64,000 nucleotides of DNA from Legionella drozanskii LLAP-1. GTDB taxonomy: Bacteria > Pseudomonadota > Gammaproteobacteria > Legionellales > Legionellaceae. Shown here piece after piece: positions 9,256 through 17,455 of this stretch. The notes beneath the pieces were generated by a model. That model saw only the letters and a program-made list of their open reading frames with translations. It was not told the origin of the DNA and did no database searches. The translations under genes were made by a program, and so were the position numbers. The first letter of the stretch is position 1, and each line of letters opens with the position of its first letter. The DNA lies in contig NZ_LNXY01000020.1 in assembly GCF_001467585.1 (NCBI RefSeq), forward strand, positions 850,904 through 914,903, read 5' to 3'.

Positions 9256-9363
9256 ACCAACCTTCCTGCAAAACTTGTTTCCCTACTTTAAGTTTAGTTT
9301 CTTTTTTACTAAATGGAGGGCCTTGTTTTCGCTTTGTAGATAGAGATACCTCCAAAACTAATC

Positions 9364-9717
9364 TCAATCATAAGTCCATTCCCCGACCTCATCCACTAAG
9401 ACCTTAGAGCCATCCGTCACTTTAAGATGGCCATCTTCAGAGATAAAATAAATGGTATTGCCATTGGTGAATTCATAGCCAAGAGAATGACAGGGAGTTA
9501 CTTTATCGGCACACATTTGCATAAGTTGCCTGCCGACTAAATGAATGGTCGCCTTTTTTTCTTTATTGGTTCCATCATAACTTGCCCGTTCACAACCCGC
9601 TTCAGACTTAGAATCCAGGCAGTTAATTAATATTCTAAAATGAGCCGTATCCAAAGTTCGAGCCACTGCTGATCCCCACACAAGTGAACTCAGTAATCCC
9701 ATGATTATTATTTTCAT
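9364..9717 (-). CDS. Small exported protein of unknown function
   Basis: Protein of 117 residues with a signal peptide (MKIIIMGLLSSLVWGSAVA, cleavage near residue 19). The mature part carries four cysteines (INCLDSK, EAGCERAS, QMCADKVTPCHSLG), so two disulfide bonds in the periplasm or outside the cell are plausible. The ribosome site AGGA lies six bases before the ATG. I do not recognise the family. Confidence 0.75.
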   Translation of the reverse strand: MKIIIMGLLSSLVWGSAVARTLDTAHFRILINCLDSKSEAGCERASYDGTNKEKKATIHLVGRQLMQMCADKVTPCHSLGYEFTNGNTIYFISEDGHLKVTDGSKVLVDEVGEWTYD

Positions 9718-9784
9718 TTCATATCCTTATAATTTAAATCGAATGGATATACTTATAGCCTAGTCTAAAACCAAACTTTTGCGG

Positions 9785-10798
9785 TTAAATTCCGATAAGT
9801 TCAAATAGACCATAGTGAATTTGATTGGAAGATTTTTCTAAGGCAATCGGCTCTACAAAGCTATCCATAAAATGCTGCCAAAAATCATAATAGAGATGGC
9901 TTTGCAAAGGATGATCATCAGAGATGGGAAAACAGGGACCATGGTTTGCTTCTAAAAGCCATAAATGTCCTTGATCATCGACGATAAAATCAAAGCCATA
10001 AATTGCTAAATGACGACGTTTATCGCAGACAAAAGCTTGGGGATGTAGTTGCTTTAATCCCTTAATAACAGAGGAGATAAGGGTTTTAATTTGCGGATAC
10101 AAGCTTGCAAATAACTCAAAACGCTGCGAAGGGATTTGGATCACATTGGACTCCTCTTCCTCTAGGTGCTCATTGGTTAAATGGGGTCGCAAATCAGAAA
10201 AATCCTCCGGCGCGAAGCGGTGCATGGCCACATTAAAATAGCCATGAGGATACAAATAGGTGCCGGCATAATTGGTGATAACAACAAACATGCGAATACT
10301 GTATTTGCGATCATCTCTTAATAAATGGGGATGGGTAATATACTGCTGTAAAACATGCTCGCCACCTAAGCGTTTAGAACTCAAATAATGCAGCTCAAGC
10401 TCGCTTAATTTCTTAAAAATTTTAATCTCTTTTCCATTATTAAGAAGAGCCGGTTTCAGAATCCACGCCAAATCATCAATTAGATCAGCAAATTGATCGT
10501 GGAATAAATAATATTTATTGGCAATTTTATTTAAAACTAGCGGCCAATTTTCATCATTAATACAATAGGTTATTGGCATCACTTCAGGGCAATACTGTGT
10601 AACGAGCTTCGCCAATAAGTGTTTAAATTCAAGCGACTCTGCCGCTTGGGCATTAAACTGCAGATTATCATCGCTAAAATTAGCTTGCTCTTGAGAAGAA
10701 CAGGTCTGCCAACCTCGCTCTTGCAAATAACGATGTAAATTATAATGCGTAGGGGACTGTGTTTGTTCTAAGCAAAATAGAAGTTCGCTATTCATCAT
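9785..10798 (-). CDS. Tubulin-tyrosine-ligase (TTL) family ATP-grasp protein
   Basis: Protein of 337 residues with the ATP-grasp fold signs of the TTL family, enzymes that join an amino acid to a protein chain. Seen in order: WILKPALLNNGKEIKIF near residue 112 (nucleotide-binding Lys), VLQQYITHPHLL near 150, DRKYSIRMFVVIT near 164, TYLYPHGYFNVA near 180, and GFDFIVDDQGHLWLLEANHGPCF near 279, with the metal-binding E and N. TTL proteins are mainly eukaryotic; a TTL-domain protein has been noted in L. longbeachae. The start is the ATG with AGAGGA seven bases upstream. It stands alone between an exported protein and a transporter. A secreted effector acting on host protein is an inference; a role in modifying a bacterial peptide is the alternative. 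Confidence 0.8.
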   Translation of the reverse strand: MMNSELLFCLEQTQSPTHYNLHRYLQERGWQTCSSQEQANFSDDNLQFNAQAAESLEFKHLLAKLVTQYCPEVMPITYCINDENWPLVLNKIANKYYLFHDQFADLIDDLAWILKPALLNNGKEIKIFKKLSELELHYLSSKRLGGEHVLQQYITHPHLLRDDRKYSIRMFVVITNYAGTYLYPHGYFNVAMHRFAPEDFSDLRPHLTNEHLEEEESNVIQIPSQRFELFASLYPQIKTLISSVIKGLKQLHPQAFVCDKRRHLAIYGFDFIVDDQGHLWLLEANHGPCFPISDDHPLQSHLYYDFWQHFMDSFVEPIALEKSSNQIHYGLFELIGI

Positions 10799-10832
10799 CA
10801 AAAATTCCTCTCATACTAGCCAGAATAACAAC

Positions 10833-12017
10833 TCAGATCTTTGCTAAATCTCGCTTAGCAGAAAGTATAGTTGAATTGATAATATAGCCTAAACTACCTG
10901 CCACTAGCCCCCAAAATGCAGCGCCAATACCCAATAAAGAGATACCCGAAGCAGAGATAAGAAAAGTAATGAGCGCTGGCTCGCGGTGAGTTTCATCATC
11001 AACTGCCAATTTTAAACTTCCACCTATTGCATTTAATAAAGCCAAGCCCGCTATCGCTAACACTAATTCTTTGGGAAAAGCAGCGAATAGAGCCACAACA
11101 GTAGCACCGAAGATACCTGTTATTACATAAAATACACCAGCCCAGACCGCAGCACGATAACGTAGCTTGGGATCCGGGTCAGCATCTTTACCCATGCAAA
11201 TTGCCGCGGTAATGGCTGCTAAGTTAAGCGCATAGCCTCCAAATGGGGCAAGGATTAAAGTAGTAAGCCCTGTCCAGCTGATTAAAGCTGAGATCGGCGG
11301 ATTATAACCCGAGGCATGCAGTGCCGCTACACCGGGAATATTTTGCGACGTCATGGTCACTATGAATAACGGAATACCAATACTCATCAGCACGGGCCAA
11401 GAAAATTCAGGCATAACAAATTGTGGTGTTGATAGAGCGACATGAAAATTCGCTAAATTAAATAAACCCGCGTAACTGGCAATGAAAATACCTAATAACA
11501 AAGAAAAAATAATGACATAACGAGGAAATAAGTGCTTGCCCACTAAATAACTGACGAACATTGCAATCACTAAGACGAATTGATGTTCCATTGCTACAAA
11601 TAAATTCATCCCAAACTGTAATAAAATGCCGGCAAGCATTGCCGAGGTCAGTGAACGCGGAATCCGGGCCATAAGCTTTTCAAACCATCCGGTAAATCCT
11701 GATAGGATGATAAGTAATGCTGAAAAAATAAACGCTCCTATCGCTTCAGGCATCGATACGCCTGTTAAGCTTGTAGCCAGTAGCGCAGCGCCCGGTGTTG
11801 ACCAGGCAGTTAATATTGGAACGCGATATAAAAGTGAGAGTCCGATGCTTGTTATACCCATGCCGAGTCCGAGCGCAAGCAACCACGAACTCACCTCAGC
11901 AGAATTAGCACCCGCTGCCGCTGCCGCTTGAAAAATAATCACTACGGAGCTGGTAAAACCAACCATGACCGTCACAAATCCTGCAGTAAGATTGGCAAAA
12001 ATGAACTTATTGAACAT
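10833..12017 (-). CDS. BenE/YdcO-family membrane transporter
   Basis: Polytopic transporter of 394 residues with about twelve hydrophobic segments and the family-like stretch SSVVIIFQAAAAAGANSAEVSSWLLALGLG near the N-terminus, followed by TAWSTPGAALLATSL. Relatives include the benzoate transporter BenE and E. coli YdcO. The start at 12017 is chosen because AGGAAG lies six bases before it; an upstream in-frame start would add 14 residues that read through an operator. It is divergent from an XRE-cupin regulator, the same pairing as E. coli ydcO with ydcN (sutR). The substrate is unknown. Confidence 0.85.
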   Translation of the reverse strand: MFNKFIFANLTAGFVTVMVGFTSSVVIIFQAAAAAGANSAEVSSWLLALGLGMGITSIGLSLLYRVPILTAWSTPGAALLATSLTGVSMPEAIGAFIFSALLIILSGFTGWFEKLMARIPRSLTSAMLAGILLQFGMNLFVAMEHQFVLVIAMFVSYLVGKHLFPRYVIIFSLLLGIFIASYAGLFNLANFHVALSTPQFVMPEFSWPVLMSIGIPLFIVTMTSQNIPGVAALHASGYNPPISALISWTGLTTLILAPFGGYALNLAAITAAICMGKDADPDPKLRYRAAVWAGVFYVITGIFGATVVALFAAFPKELVLAIAGLALLNAIGGSLKLAVDDETHREPALITFLISASGISLLGIGAAFWGLVAGSLGYIINSTILSAKRDLAKI

Positions 12018-12040
12018 AATGGTCTTCCTAGTGGAAAAAT

Positions 12041-12058
12041 TGTGCGCTATAACGCACA
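12041..12058. promoter_or_regulatory. Operator candidate 1 (dyad TGTGCG-N6-CGCACA)
   Basis: The sequence TGTGCGCTATAACGCACA is a dyad with perfect 6-bp arms. An identical copy lies 37 bases away, between the divergent transporter and regulator genes. It is 24 bases upstream of the transporter start, where a repressor would block transcription. The likely binder is the adjacent XRE-cupin protein. Confidence 0.75.
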
Positions 12059-12077
12059 TTCTATCTTAACCCAAGCT

Positions 12078-12095
12078 TGTGCGCTATAACGCACA
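12078..12095. promoter_or_regulatory. Operator candidate 2 (identical copy)
   Basis: Second exact copy of TGTGCGCTATAACGCACA, 18 bases before the TTG start of the XRE-cupin regulator. Two identical palindromes in a short divergent intergenic region strongly suggest autoregulation and control of the transporter. The 37-base spacing is about 3.5 helical turns. Confidence 0.75.
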
Positions 12096-12113
12096 TACTT
12101 TTTTGGAGTTATT

Positions 12114-12674
12114 TTGAAAAATATTTCCCATCATATCGCTGAAACCTTAAAAAAATTACGTCATCAACAGGGCTGGAGTTTGGACAAAACGGCGCAGGAA
12201 ACGGGGGTTAGCAAAGCAATGCTAGGTCAAATTGAACGCGGGGAATCCAGTCCCACTGTGGCCACACTCTGGAAGATCGCCAGTGGTTTTCAAACCTCAT
12301 TTTCTTCTTTTATCGAGGAATTCCCTATTGAATCCGCAGGCATGATTTATCGTTCGGTTCAAACTCAAAGCCTCAGTCACGTTAATGAAAAAATTCACAT
12401 TACAACGCTTTTCCCTTTTGATCAACAATTGCGCTTCGAGCTTTTTTCGATTGAATTACCACCCGGCTGTGAGCACTTATCAACGGCTCACGAGCCAGGG
12501 GTGATTGAACATGTTATTGTAGTGAGTGGAGAGATGGAGGTATTGCTGAATAATATTTGGCAAACTTTACAGCAAGGAGATGCCTTACGTTTTACTGCCA
12601 ACCAAGCACACGGCTATCGCAATAAGGGCTCTGTCAGCGCGGTTTTCCACAACATTATTCATTATCCAACTTAG
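12114..12674 (+). CDS. XRE-family HTH regulator with C-terminal cupin domain (SutR/YdcN-like)
   Basis: Transcription factor of 186 residues. An N-terminal helix-turn-helix spans residues about 8-65 (LRHQQGWSLDKTAQETGVSKAMLGQIERGESSPTVATLWKIA). A C-terminal cupin barrel (residues about 105-180, PPGCEHLSTAHEPGVIEHVIVVSGEMEVLL) probably senses a small ligand. The start is TTG with GGAG five bases upstream. It is divergent from the BenE-like transporter and is the likely binder of the two operators between them. Its stop codon overlaps the stop of the convergent downstream gene. Confidence 0.88.
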   Translation: MKNISHHIAETLKKLRHQQGWSLDKTAQETGVSKAMLGQIERGESSPTVATLWKIASGFQTSFSSFIEEFPIESAGMIYRSVQTQSLSHVNEKIHITTLFPFDQQLRFELFSIELPPGCEHLSTAHEPGVIEHVIVVSGEMEVLLNNIWQTLQQGDALRFTANQAHGYRNKGSVSAVFHNIIHYPT

Positions 12675-13177
12675 ACAGAATAACCCATCGCCACGTTTTG
12701 CTCATAGTTTATCAGCGTACAATCTGGGCGAATCTCTTTTTTATAGTCTTCATATGCACTTCGGAACGCATCTTCCTCCAAGCGGGTTTGAAAATATTCG
12801 ATAGCATGGGTATCTCGATAACTAACTGCTAGATCAAGCCAATCAAATCCCACTGTCCAATCTCTTTGAATGTCAACGCTATCAAAATCAACGTAAACAT
12901 TTTTATCCATAACGGTTTTTAGCATTTTAATATCAGCAAACTGGATGAGAGCTACTTCAAATTGAGCTCCACTATAACGCTGTCTGCGACTAGAAATGTT
13001 TCTAATGCGTGAAGCGTCTCTGATAGCTTCAGCAAAATAGTCATTAAACGTTATTTCTATAATCTCTGGTTTACTGGATTGTTTAGATTTAGAAATTTTA
13101 GAAGTTAATTGGTCTTTCTGTTTAGATCGGGGATTTTTCTCGCCAAAAAAACTGATTTGTTTCCTCTCTTTAGGCAT
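12671..13177 (-). CDS. Hypothetical protein, orphan
   Basis: Protein of 168 residues with a very basic, Ser/Lys-rich N-terminal 45 residues (KQKDQLTSKISKSKQSSK), then a compact helical domain. The stretch FADIKMLKTVMDKNVYVDFDSVD followed by WLDLAVSYRDTHAIEYFQTRL has the spacing of ankyrin-like helix pairs but lacks the full consensus. The family is not recognised. The end overlaps the stop codon of the convergent regulator gene. Confidence 0.65.
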   Translation of the reverse strand: MPKERKQISFFGEKNPRSKQKDQLTSKISKSKQSSKPEIIEITFNDYFAEAIRDASRIRNISSRRQRYSGAQFEVALIQFADIKMLKTVMDKNVYVDFDSVDIQRDWTVGFDWLDLAVSYRDTHAIEYFQTRLEEDAFRSAYEDYKKEIRPDCTLINYEQNVAMGYSV

Positions 13178-13484
13178 GATGATTACTCGCTCAAAATTAT
13201 CACAATCGCACGCTTATGCTTGCATAAACGGCAATTTTAATTCATTTTTTGCAGATAACAACCATTTTTTGTAGGCAGCAGTTACTATTAACTGCCCCCA
13301 TGACGGGTTCTACCACAATGATAAAACCAAGCAAATACCAGGCGGTGTAACAGTCCCATGCCCATTCCTCACCATAAATAGCCGAAGCCCTGACGAACTC
13401 AGGGTATACATCCATACATTCAACTCATGGTAGAGTTTTTTAATCAACAAGGCGCCCAATTCCCTCACAACAGCCTAATTAAAC
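13178..13484. other. Intergenic region upstream of the brnQ promoter
   Basis: No gene seen. It holds a perfect short hairpin CCCTGA-CGAAC-TCAGGG near 13390-13406, and a weak AACTC/GAGTT stem followed by six T near 13421-13441 that could stop transcription entering brnQ from upstream. Confidence 0.4.
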
Positions 13485-13513
13485 TTGCAAATTGCACGCA
13501 AATTGTGTATAAA
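13485..13513 (+). promoter_or_regulatory. Sigma-70 promoter for the brnQ leader transcript
   Basis: The -35 box TTGCAA (13485-13490) and -10 box TATAAA (13508-13513) are separated by exactly 17 bases. The transcript would start near 13520, about 37 bases before the leader peptide ATG. Confidence 0.6.
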
Positions 13514-13556
13514 GGAAATTGCCTGCAATTTATTTGTACATTAAGACAACAAAAGA

Positions 13557-13655
13557 ATGAACGATTTATTAGTGATACAGTCTACTTTTTCAGTTCTTCC
13601 AATCGAGGTAAGTACTCTCGCTGTCGTCGTTGTTGTGGCCCCCGCGGCCATCTAA
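13557..13655 (+). CDS. Valine-rich leader peptide upstream of brnQ (candidate attenuator)
   Basis: Short frame of 32 codons: MNDLLVIQSTFSVLPIEVST followed by LAVVVVVAPAAI and a stop. Five consecutive valine codons (GTC GTC GTT GTT GTG, 13623-13637) lie near the end, as in the E. coli ivbL leader, with further Leu, Ile and Val codons before them. It follows a good promoter and ends 59 bases before the start of a branched-chain amino acid importer. The ribosome site is weak. The valine run GTTGTTG can pair with CAACAAC at codons 2-4 of brnQ. A stalled ribosome could therefore free the brnQ start, and a non-stalled one could leave it masked. The mechanism is inferred. Confidence 0.6.
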   Translation: MNDLLVIQSTFSVLPIEVSTLAVVVVVAPAAI

Positions 13656-13714
13656 CTAACCCCCCCCACAATTCGCTTTTAACACCTAACCAAACCAAAA
13701 TTGGGAAACAGGAC

Positions 13715-14860
13715 ATGCAACAACAATACAAATCCATTTTAATCTACGGCTTCGCAATCTTCGCGATGTTTTTTGGCTCCGGCAATCTAGTTTTTCCACT
13801 GCAAATTGGCTTTGCAGCCGGCGATGGCTGGGTTATGGGCTTTGTTGGTCTTCTTTTAACAGGGATTTTACTCCCCCTTATGGGACTTTTTGTTATCAAA
13901 CTATATCAAGGAAATTACCATGCTTTCTTTGGCAGTGCTGGAAAGTTAGCAGGAATCCTTTTACCTCTTATCATGCTTTCACTTCTTGGCTCATTTGGAG
14001 TCGTACCCCGTTGTATCACTGTGGCCTATGGCAGTTTGAGTTATCTTATGCCGCAAATAAAGTTAATGCCTTTTAGCCTTTTGTTCTGTTTTATCACCTT
14101 TGTTTTTTGTCTCAATGATAAAATGATGATCAAAATTTTGGGAAAATGGATGAGTCCCATCTTACTCATTACCTTAATTCTCATGATTGTTATTGCTGCA
14201 ATTAAAGCGCCTAGTCCCGAAACCACGGTCTTAGCCAAGACTGCATTTATGAATGGCTTTACTACTGGTTATCAAACAATGGATTTATTTGCCGCCTTTT
14301 TCTTTTCAGCACTAATTTTTACGCAAATCCAGCAACAGCTACCCAGTGCAACCAATCGAGAAATTCTTTTGTTTGCGATTAAGCCGAGTATTTTGGGCGC
14401 GTCGCTGCTTGCTTTAATCTATTTTGGTTTTGTCTTTTTAGGCTCACATTACACCTCGCTCCTAAAAAATACCTCTCCTGAATTGATGTTACCCAGTATT
14501 GCCTCTCAGGCAATGGGTACCTATGCCACTCTATTCATCGGCATTGCTATGTTTTTTTCTTGCCTGACAACAGCAGTTGCTTTAAACAACTTATATGCTC
14601 GATATCTTTGCTCCCTTTTAAAAATAAAAGAGGATAAATTTTATATTCTTCTGCTTATAACGACGGGAGTCTCTTTTGTGATTTCTCTCCTCGATTTTAA
14701 AGGAATTGCAGCCTTCCTATCTCCCATTCTCGAGCTAACTTATCCCGGTGTTATCGCGCTGACTGTCATGGCGATTTTGCTCAAAGAAAGGCATTTTTTG
14801 AAAAAAACGGTATTTTATATGATGACCTTTTTTATGTGTGTTCCGATGGCTATTCATTGA
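13715..14860 (+). CDS. brnQ: Branched-chain amino acid:cation symporter BrnQ
   Basis: Inner-membrane carrier for Leu, Ile and Val, 381 residues, with about eleven hydrophobic segments. It starts MQQQYKSILIYGFAIFAMFFGSGNLVFPLQIG, the family N-terminus with its FGSGN motif. The frame stays open 96 codons further upstream, but that stretch holds the promoter and leader peptide and is not transporter-like. The protein is shorter than the about 430-440 residues of E. coli BrnQ and ends soon after the last hydrophobic segment. Expression is probably tied to the valine-rich leader peptide. Confidence 0.88.
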   Translation: MQQQYKSILIYGFAIFAMFFGSGNLVFPLQIGFAAGDGWVMGFVGLLLTGILLPLMGLFVIKLYQGNYHAFFGSAGKLAGILLPLIMLSLLGSFGVVPRCITVAYGSLSYLMPQIKLMPFSLLFCFITFVFCLNDKMMIKILGKWMSPILLITLILMIVIAAIKAPSPETTVLAKTAFMNGFTTGYQTMDLFAAFFFSALIFTQIQQQLPSATNREILLFAIKPSILGASLLALIYFGFVFLGSHYTSLLKNTSPELMLPSIASQAMGTYATLFIGIAMFFSCLTTAVALNNLYARYLCSLLKIKEDKFYILLLITTGVSFVISLLDFKGIAAFLSPILELTYPGVIALTVMAILLKERHFLKKTVFYMMTFFMCVPMAIH

Positions 14861-14948
14861 AGGTTTGTATAATCCGTTCTGGCTGAGGAGGCCGGTAGTC
14901 TGTCTCGACGTCTTATTCTGATTAAAATAGTTAGTTGGACCTTGCTGG

Positions 14949-14981
14949 CGAATCCCGTGGCTTGACCACGGGGGCGATTCG
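14949..14981. repeat. Palindromic repeat, family B (CCCGTGG...CCACGGG)
   Basis: Inner arms CCCGTGG and CCACGGG surround CTTGA, with outer arms CGAATC and GATTCG. It is the best-preserved copy in the window. Relatives occur at 15020, 23881, 23943 and 48859. Confidence 0.7.
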
Positions 14982-15019
14982 AATAGAGCTAGAAAAGCAT
15001 TTGTGAACAAGATCGATGG

Positions 15020-15041
15020 CCCCGTGGTCAAAGCTACAGGG
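15020..15041. repeat. Degenerate palindromic repeat, family B
   Basis: CCCCGTGGTCAAAG followed by CTACAGGG: the same core as the copy at 14949 but inverted, with mismatched arms. Confidence 0.5.
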
Positions 15042-15085
15042 ATCCGCTTGTAATAACTCCATTTTCCTCTTAGCTCAATGAATTT

Positions 15086-15107
15086 GTTGAGCCAAAGCCC
15101 AACCTAC
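15086..15107. repeat. Palindromic repeat, family A
   Basis: GTTGAGCCAAAGCCCAAC followed by CTAC: the right arm matches the 5168 copy exactly and the left arm is shortened. It lies about 110 bases before typA. Confidence 0.6.
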
Positions 15108-15220
15108 GTAGGATTTACAGAGCAATCCGTGTATAATGTCAAATCCATGAACAATACTCTGCTTTTGCTTCACTGCTCAAAAGATAGATAGCCCGCTTTA
15201 TCGCTCAAAATAGGTCAATT

Positions 15221-17044
15221 ATGATTGAACAAATTCGAAATATAGCCATTATCGCGCACGTCGATCATGGTAAAACTACATTAGTAGACAAATTATTGCA
15301 ACAAACCGGCACCTTGAACGAACGCGCCCCCAAGGTCGAACGTTTGATGGATTCTAACGCTTTAGAAAAAGAACGTGGAATCACCATCTTAGCTAAAAAC
15401 ACCTGCGTACACTGGCACGGTCACCAGATTAATATCGTTGATACTCCTGGACATGCCGATTTCGGTGGAGAGGTCGAGCGTATTTTATCGATGGTTGATA
15501 GTGTTTTACTCTTGGTTGATGCAGTCGATGGCCCTATGCCACAAACACGTTTTGTTACTCAAAAAGCTTTTGCGCGCGGCTTAAAACCAATTGTCGTTAT
15601 TAATAAAATCGACCGCCCAGGCGCTAGACCTCATTGGGTTATGGACCAGGTATTTGATTTATTTGATAACCTTGGCGCTACCGATGAGCAATTAGATTTC
15701 CCTGTCGTTTATACTTCTGCTTTAAATGGCTATGCCAAATTGGACTTGGAAGATGATTCCACCGATATGGCACCCCTATTACAAACGATCATTGATCGCG
15801 TTGCACCTCCAGATGTGGATGAAGAAGGTCCATTCCAGATGCAAATCAGTTCCTTGGATTATTCATCTTATGTGGGCACAATTGGTATTGGCCGGGTTCG
15901 TCGAGGCCACATTAAAGCCAAGGCCCCGGTGAAAATTATTGATAAGGAAGGAAACATACGCAATGGCCGTTTGTTACAACTTCTTGGTTTTAAAGGACTT
16001 GAACGAGTCGAGATCGAAGAAGCTAATGCCGGCGACATCATTGCGATTACAGGCATAGAACAACTTAATATTTCTGACACCGTCTGTGATCCAAATGTTG
16101 TTGAAGCTTTACCCGCCCTAACCGTGGATGAGCCGACAATTAGCATGACCTTTCTCGTTAATGATTCACCTTTTGCGGGACAAGAAGGAAAATTTGTTAC
16201 TAGCCGAAAAATTCGTGAACGCTTACAAACTGAATTACTTCATAACGTTGCATTGCGCGTAGAAGATACTGAGGATCCCGATAAATTTAGAGTATCGGGG
16301 CGTGGTGAGTTACATTTATCAATTCTCATTGAAACCATGCGCCGTGAAGGGTTTGAATTAGCCATTTCCAAGCCCGAAGTAATCATGCGTGAAGAGAATG
16401 AAGAGATTTTGGAGCCTTACGAACGTTTAACGGTTGATGTCGAAGAAGCGCATCAAGGCAGCATTATGGAAAAACTGGGTGAGCGACGTGGTGAACTCCA
16501 AAATATGTTACCTGATGGTAAAGGCCGTGTACGCTTGGATTATATTATTCCAACTCGCGGTTTAATTGGCTTTCATACTGAATTTTTATCAAGTACCTCC
16601 GGTACTGGATTAAATTACCACGTTTATGATCACTACGGACCTGCGGTACGTGGTCGCATTGGCAAGCGAAACAATGGAGTACTCATCGCGAATTGCCAAG
16701 GTACTGCTCGTGCATTTGCCTTGTTCAACTTACAAGATCGTGGCCGCCTATTTATCGAACCTCAAGTGTCATGCTATGAAGGGATGATTGTTGGTATTCA
16801 TGCTCGTGATAATGACTTAGTGGTTAATGTCACCAAAGAAAAGCAATTAACTAATATCCGTGCCTCAGGAAGCGATGAAAACATCATTCTTACCCCGGCA
16901 ATTAAGCTTTCCTTGGAGCAAGCACTCGAGTTCATTGATGATGATGAATTGGTGGAAGTTACTCCCCAATCAATTCGTTTGCGCAAAAAATCGTTGAAAG
17001 AAACTGAGAGGAAGCGGGCATCCCGAGCGGCAAGCGAAGATTAA
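15221..17044 (+). CDS. typA: Ribosome-associated GTPase TypA/BipA
   Basis: Translational GTPase of 607 residues that binds the 70S ribosome and supports growth under stress and low temperature. The G domain starts [22 protein letters not shown] (P loop), with [11 protein letters not shown] (switch I), [15 protein letters not shown] (G3) and [11 protein letters not shown] (G4). It is followed by the beta-barrel domain and the EF-G-like domains ending in the BipA-specific C-terminal domain. Length matches the family. It is followed by a small membrane protein gene. Confidence 0.97.
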   Translation: MIEQIRNIAIIAHVDHGKTTLVDKLLQQTGTLNERAPKVERLMDSNALEKERGITILAKNTCVHWHGHQINIVDTPGHADFGGEVERILSMVDSVLLLVDAVDGPMPQTRFVTQKAFARGLKPIVVINKIDRPGARPHWVMDQVFDLFDNLGATDEQLDFPVVYTSALNGYAKLDLEDDSTDMAPLLQTIIDRVAPPDVDEEGPFQMQISSLDYSSYVGTIGIGRVRRGHIKAKAPVKIIDKEGNIRNGRLLQLLGFKGLERVEIEEANAGDIIAITGIEQLNISDTVCDPNVVEALPALTVDEPTISMTFLVNDSPFAGQEGKFVTSRKIRERLQTELLHNVALRVEDTEDPDKFRVSGRGELHLSILIETMRREGFELAISKPEVIMREENEEILEPYERLTVDVEEAHQGSIMEKLGERRGELQNMLPDGKGRVRLDYIIPTRGLIGFHTEFLSSTSGTGLNYHVYDHYGPAVRGRIGKRNNGVLIANCQGTARAFALFNLQDRGRLFIEPQVSCYEGMIVGIHARDNDLVVNVTKEKQLTNIRASGSDENIILTPAIKLSLEQALEFIDDDELVEVTPQSIRLRKKSLKETERKRASRAASED

Positions 17045-17111
17045 TGCATGCTAGACTAATTATTAGTGGCAGAATGAGTTAGCTTTAAAACATTATTTGA
17101 AAGGATGCAAA

Positions 17112-17453
17112 ATGTTGATGACAGCCATTTTTTTATTCATTATTGCTCTATGTTTTGGCATAGGCCTATTGGTGACCGTTTTATCCGATCGCCCCACCTC
17201 TAGGCCTGTGGTTTTAATTCATGGAGGCGCTGCACTACTTGGTTTACTCCTAATCATTGCCTATATACTCAAGGGGAACTTCCAGCCGCTGCTCGTCATT
17301 AGTGTTGTATTATTCATTGTCGCAGCACTGGGAGGTTTAACTTTGTTTATCTTTGATATGCGTGCTAAACCCATTCCCAAAGCCTTGGCGATTCTTCATC
17401 CTTTATTAGCTTTAACTGCTTTTTTAACCTTAATTATCTATATCTTGCCGTAA
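17112..17453 (+). CDS. Small four-helix inner-membrane protein
   Basis: Protein of 113 residues made almost wholly of four hydrophobic segments (AIFLFIIALCFGIGLLVTVL, VLIHGGAALLGLLLIIAYIL, LLVISVVLFIVAALGGLTLFIF, ILHPLLALTAFLTLIIYIL). Histidines in helices two and four (LIHGG, ILHPLLAL) resemble haem-ligating positions but this is only suggestive. The ATG at 17112 is chosen because AAGGA lies six bases before it. No family recognised with confidence. Confidence 0.75.
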   Translation: MLMTAIFLFIIALCFGIGLLVTVLSDRPTSRPVVLIHGGAALLGLLLIIAYILKGNFQPLLVISVVLFIVAALGGLTLFIFDMRAKPIPKALAILHPLLALTAFLTLIIYILP

Positions 17454-17455
17454 AC

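Larger units (their letters stand above)
14861..15220. other. Intergenic repeat cluster between brnQ and typA
   Basis: No gene seen. The region holds a degenerate piece of the 61 kb foldback element (CCGTTCTGGCTGAGG at 14874-14888), two family B palindromes, one family A palindrome, and a TATAAT near 15139 that may be the typA -10 box, though without a matching -35. Confidence 0.55.

Noticed and set aside
13427-13714. N-terminal extension of brnQ by 96 codons
   Set aside because: It overlaps the promoter and the valine-rich leader peptide, and the translated sequence is not transporter-like.
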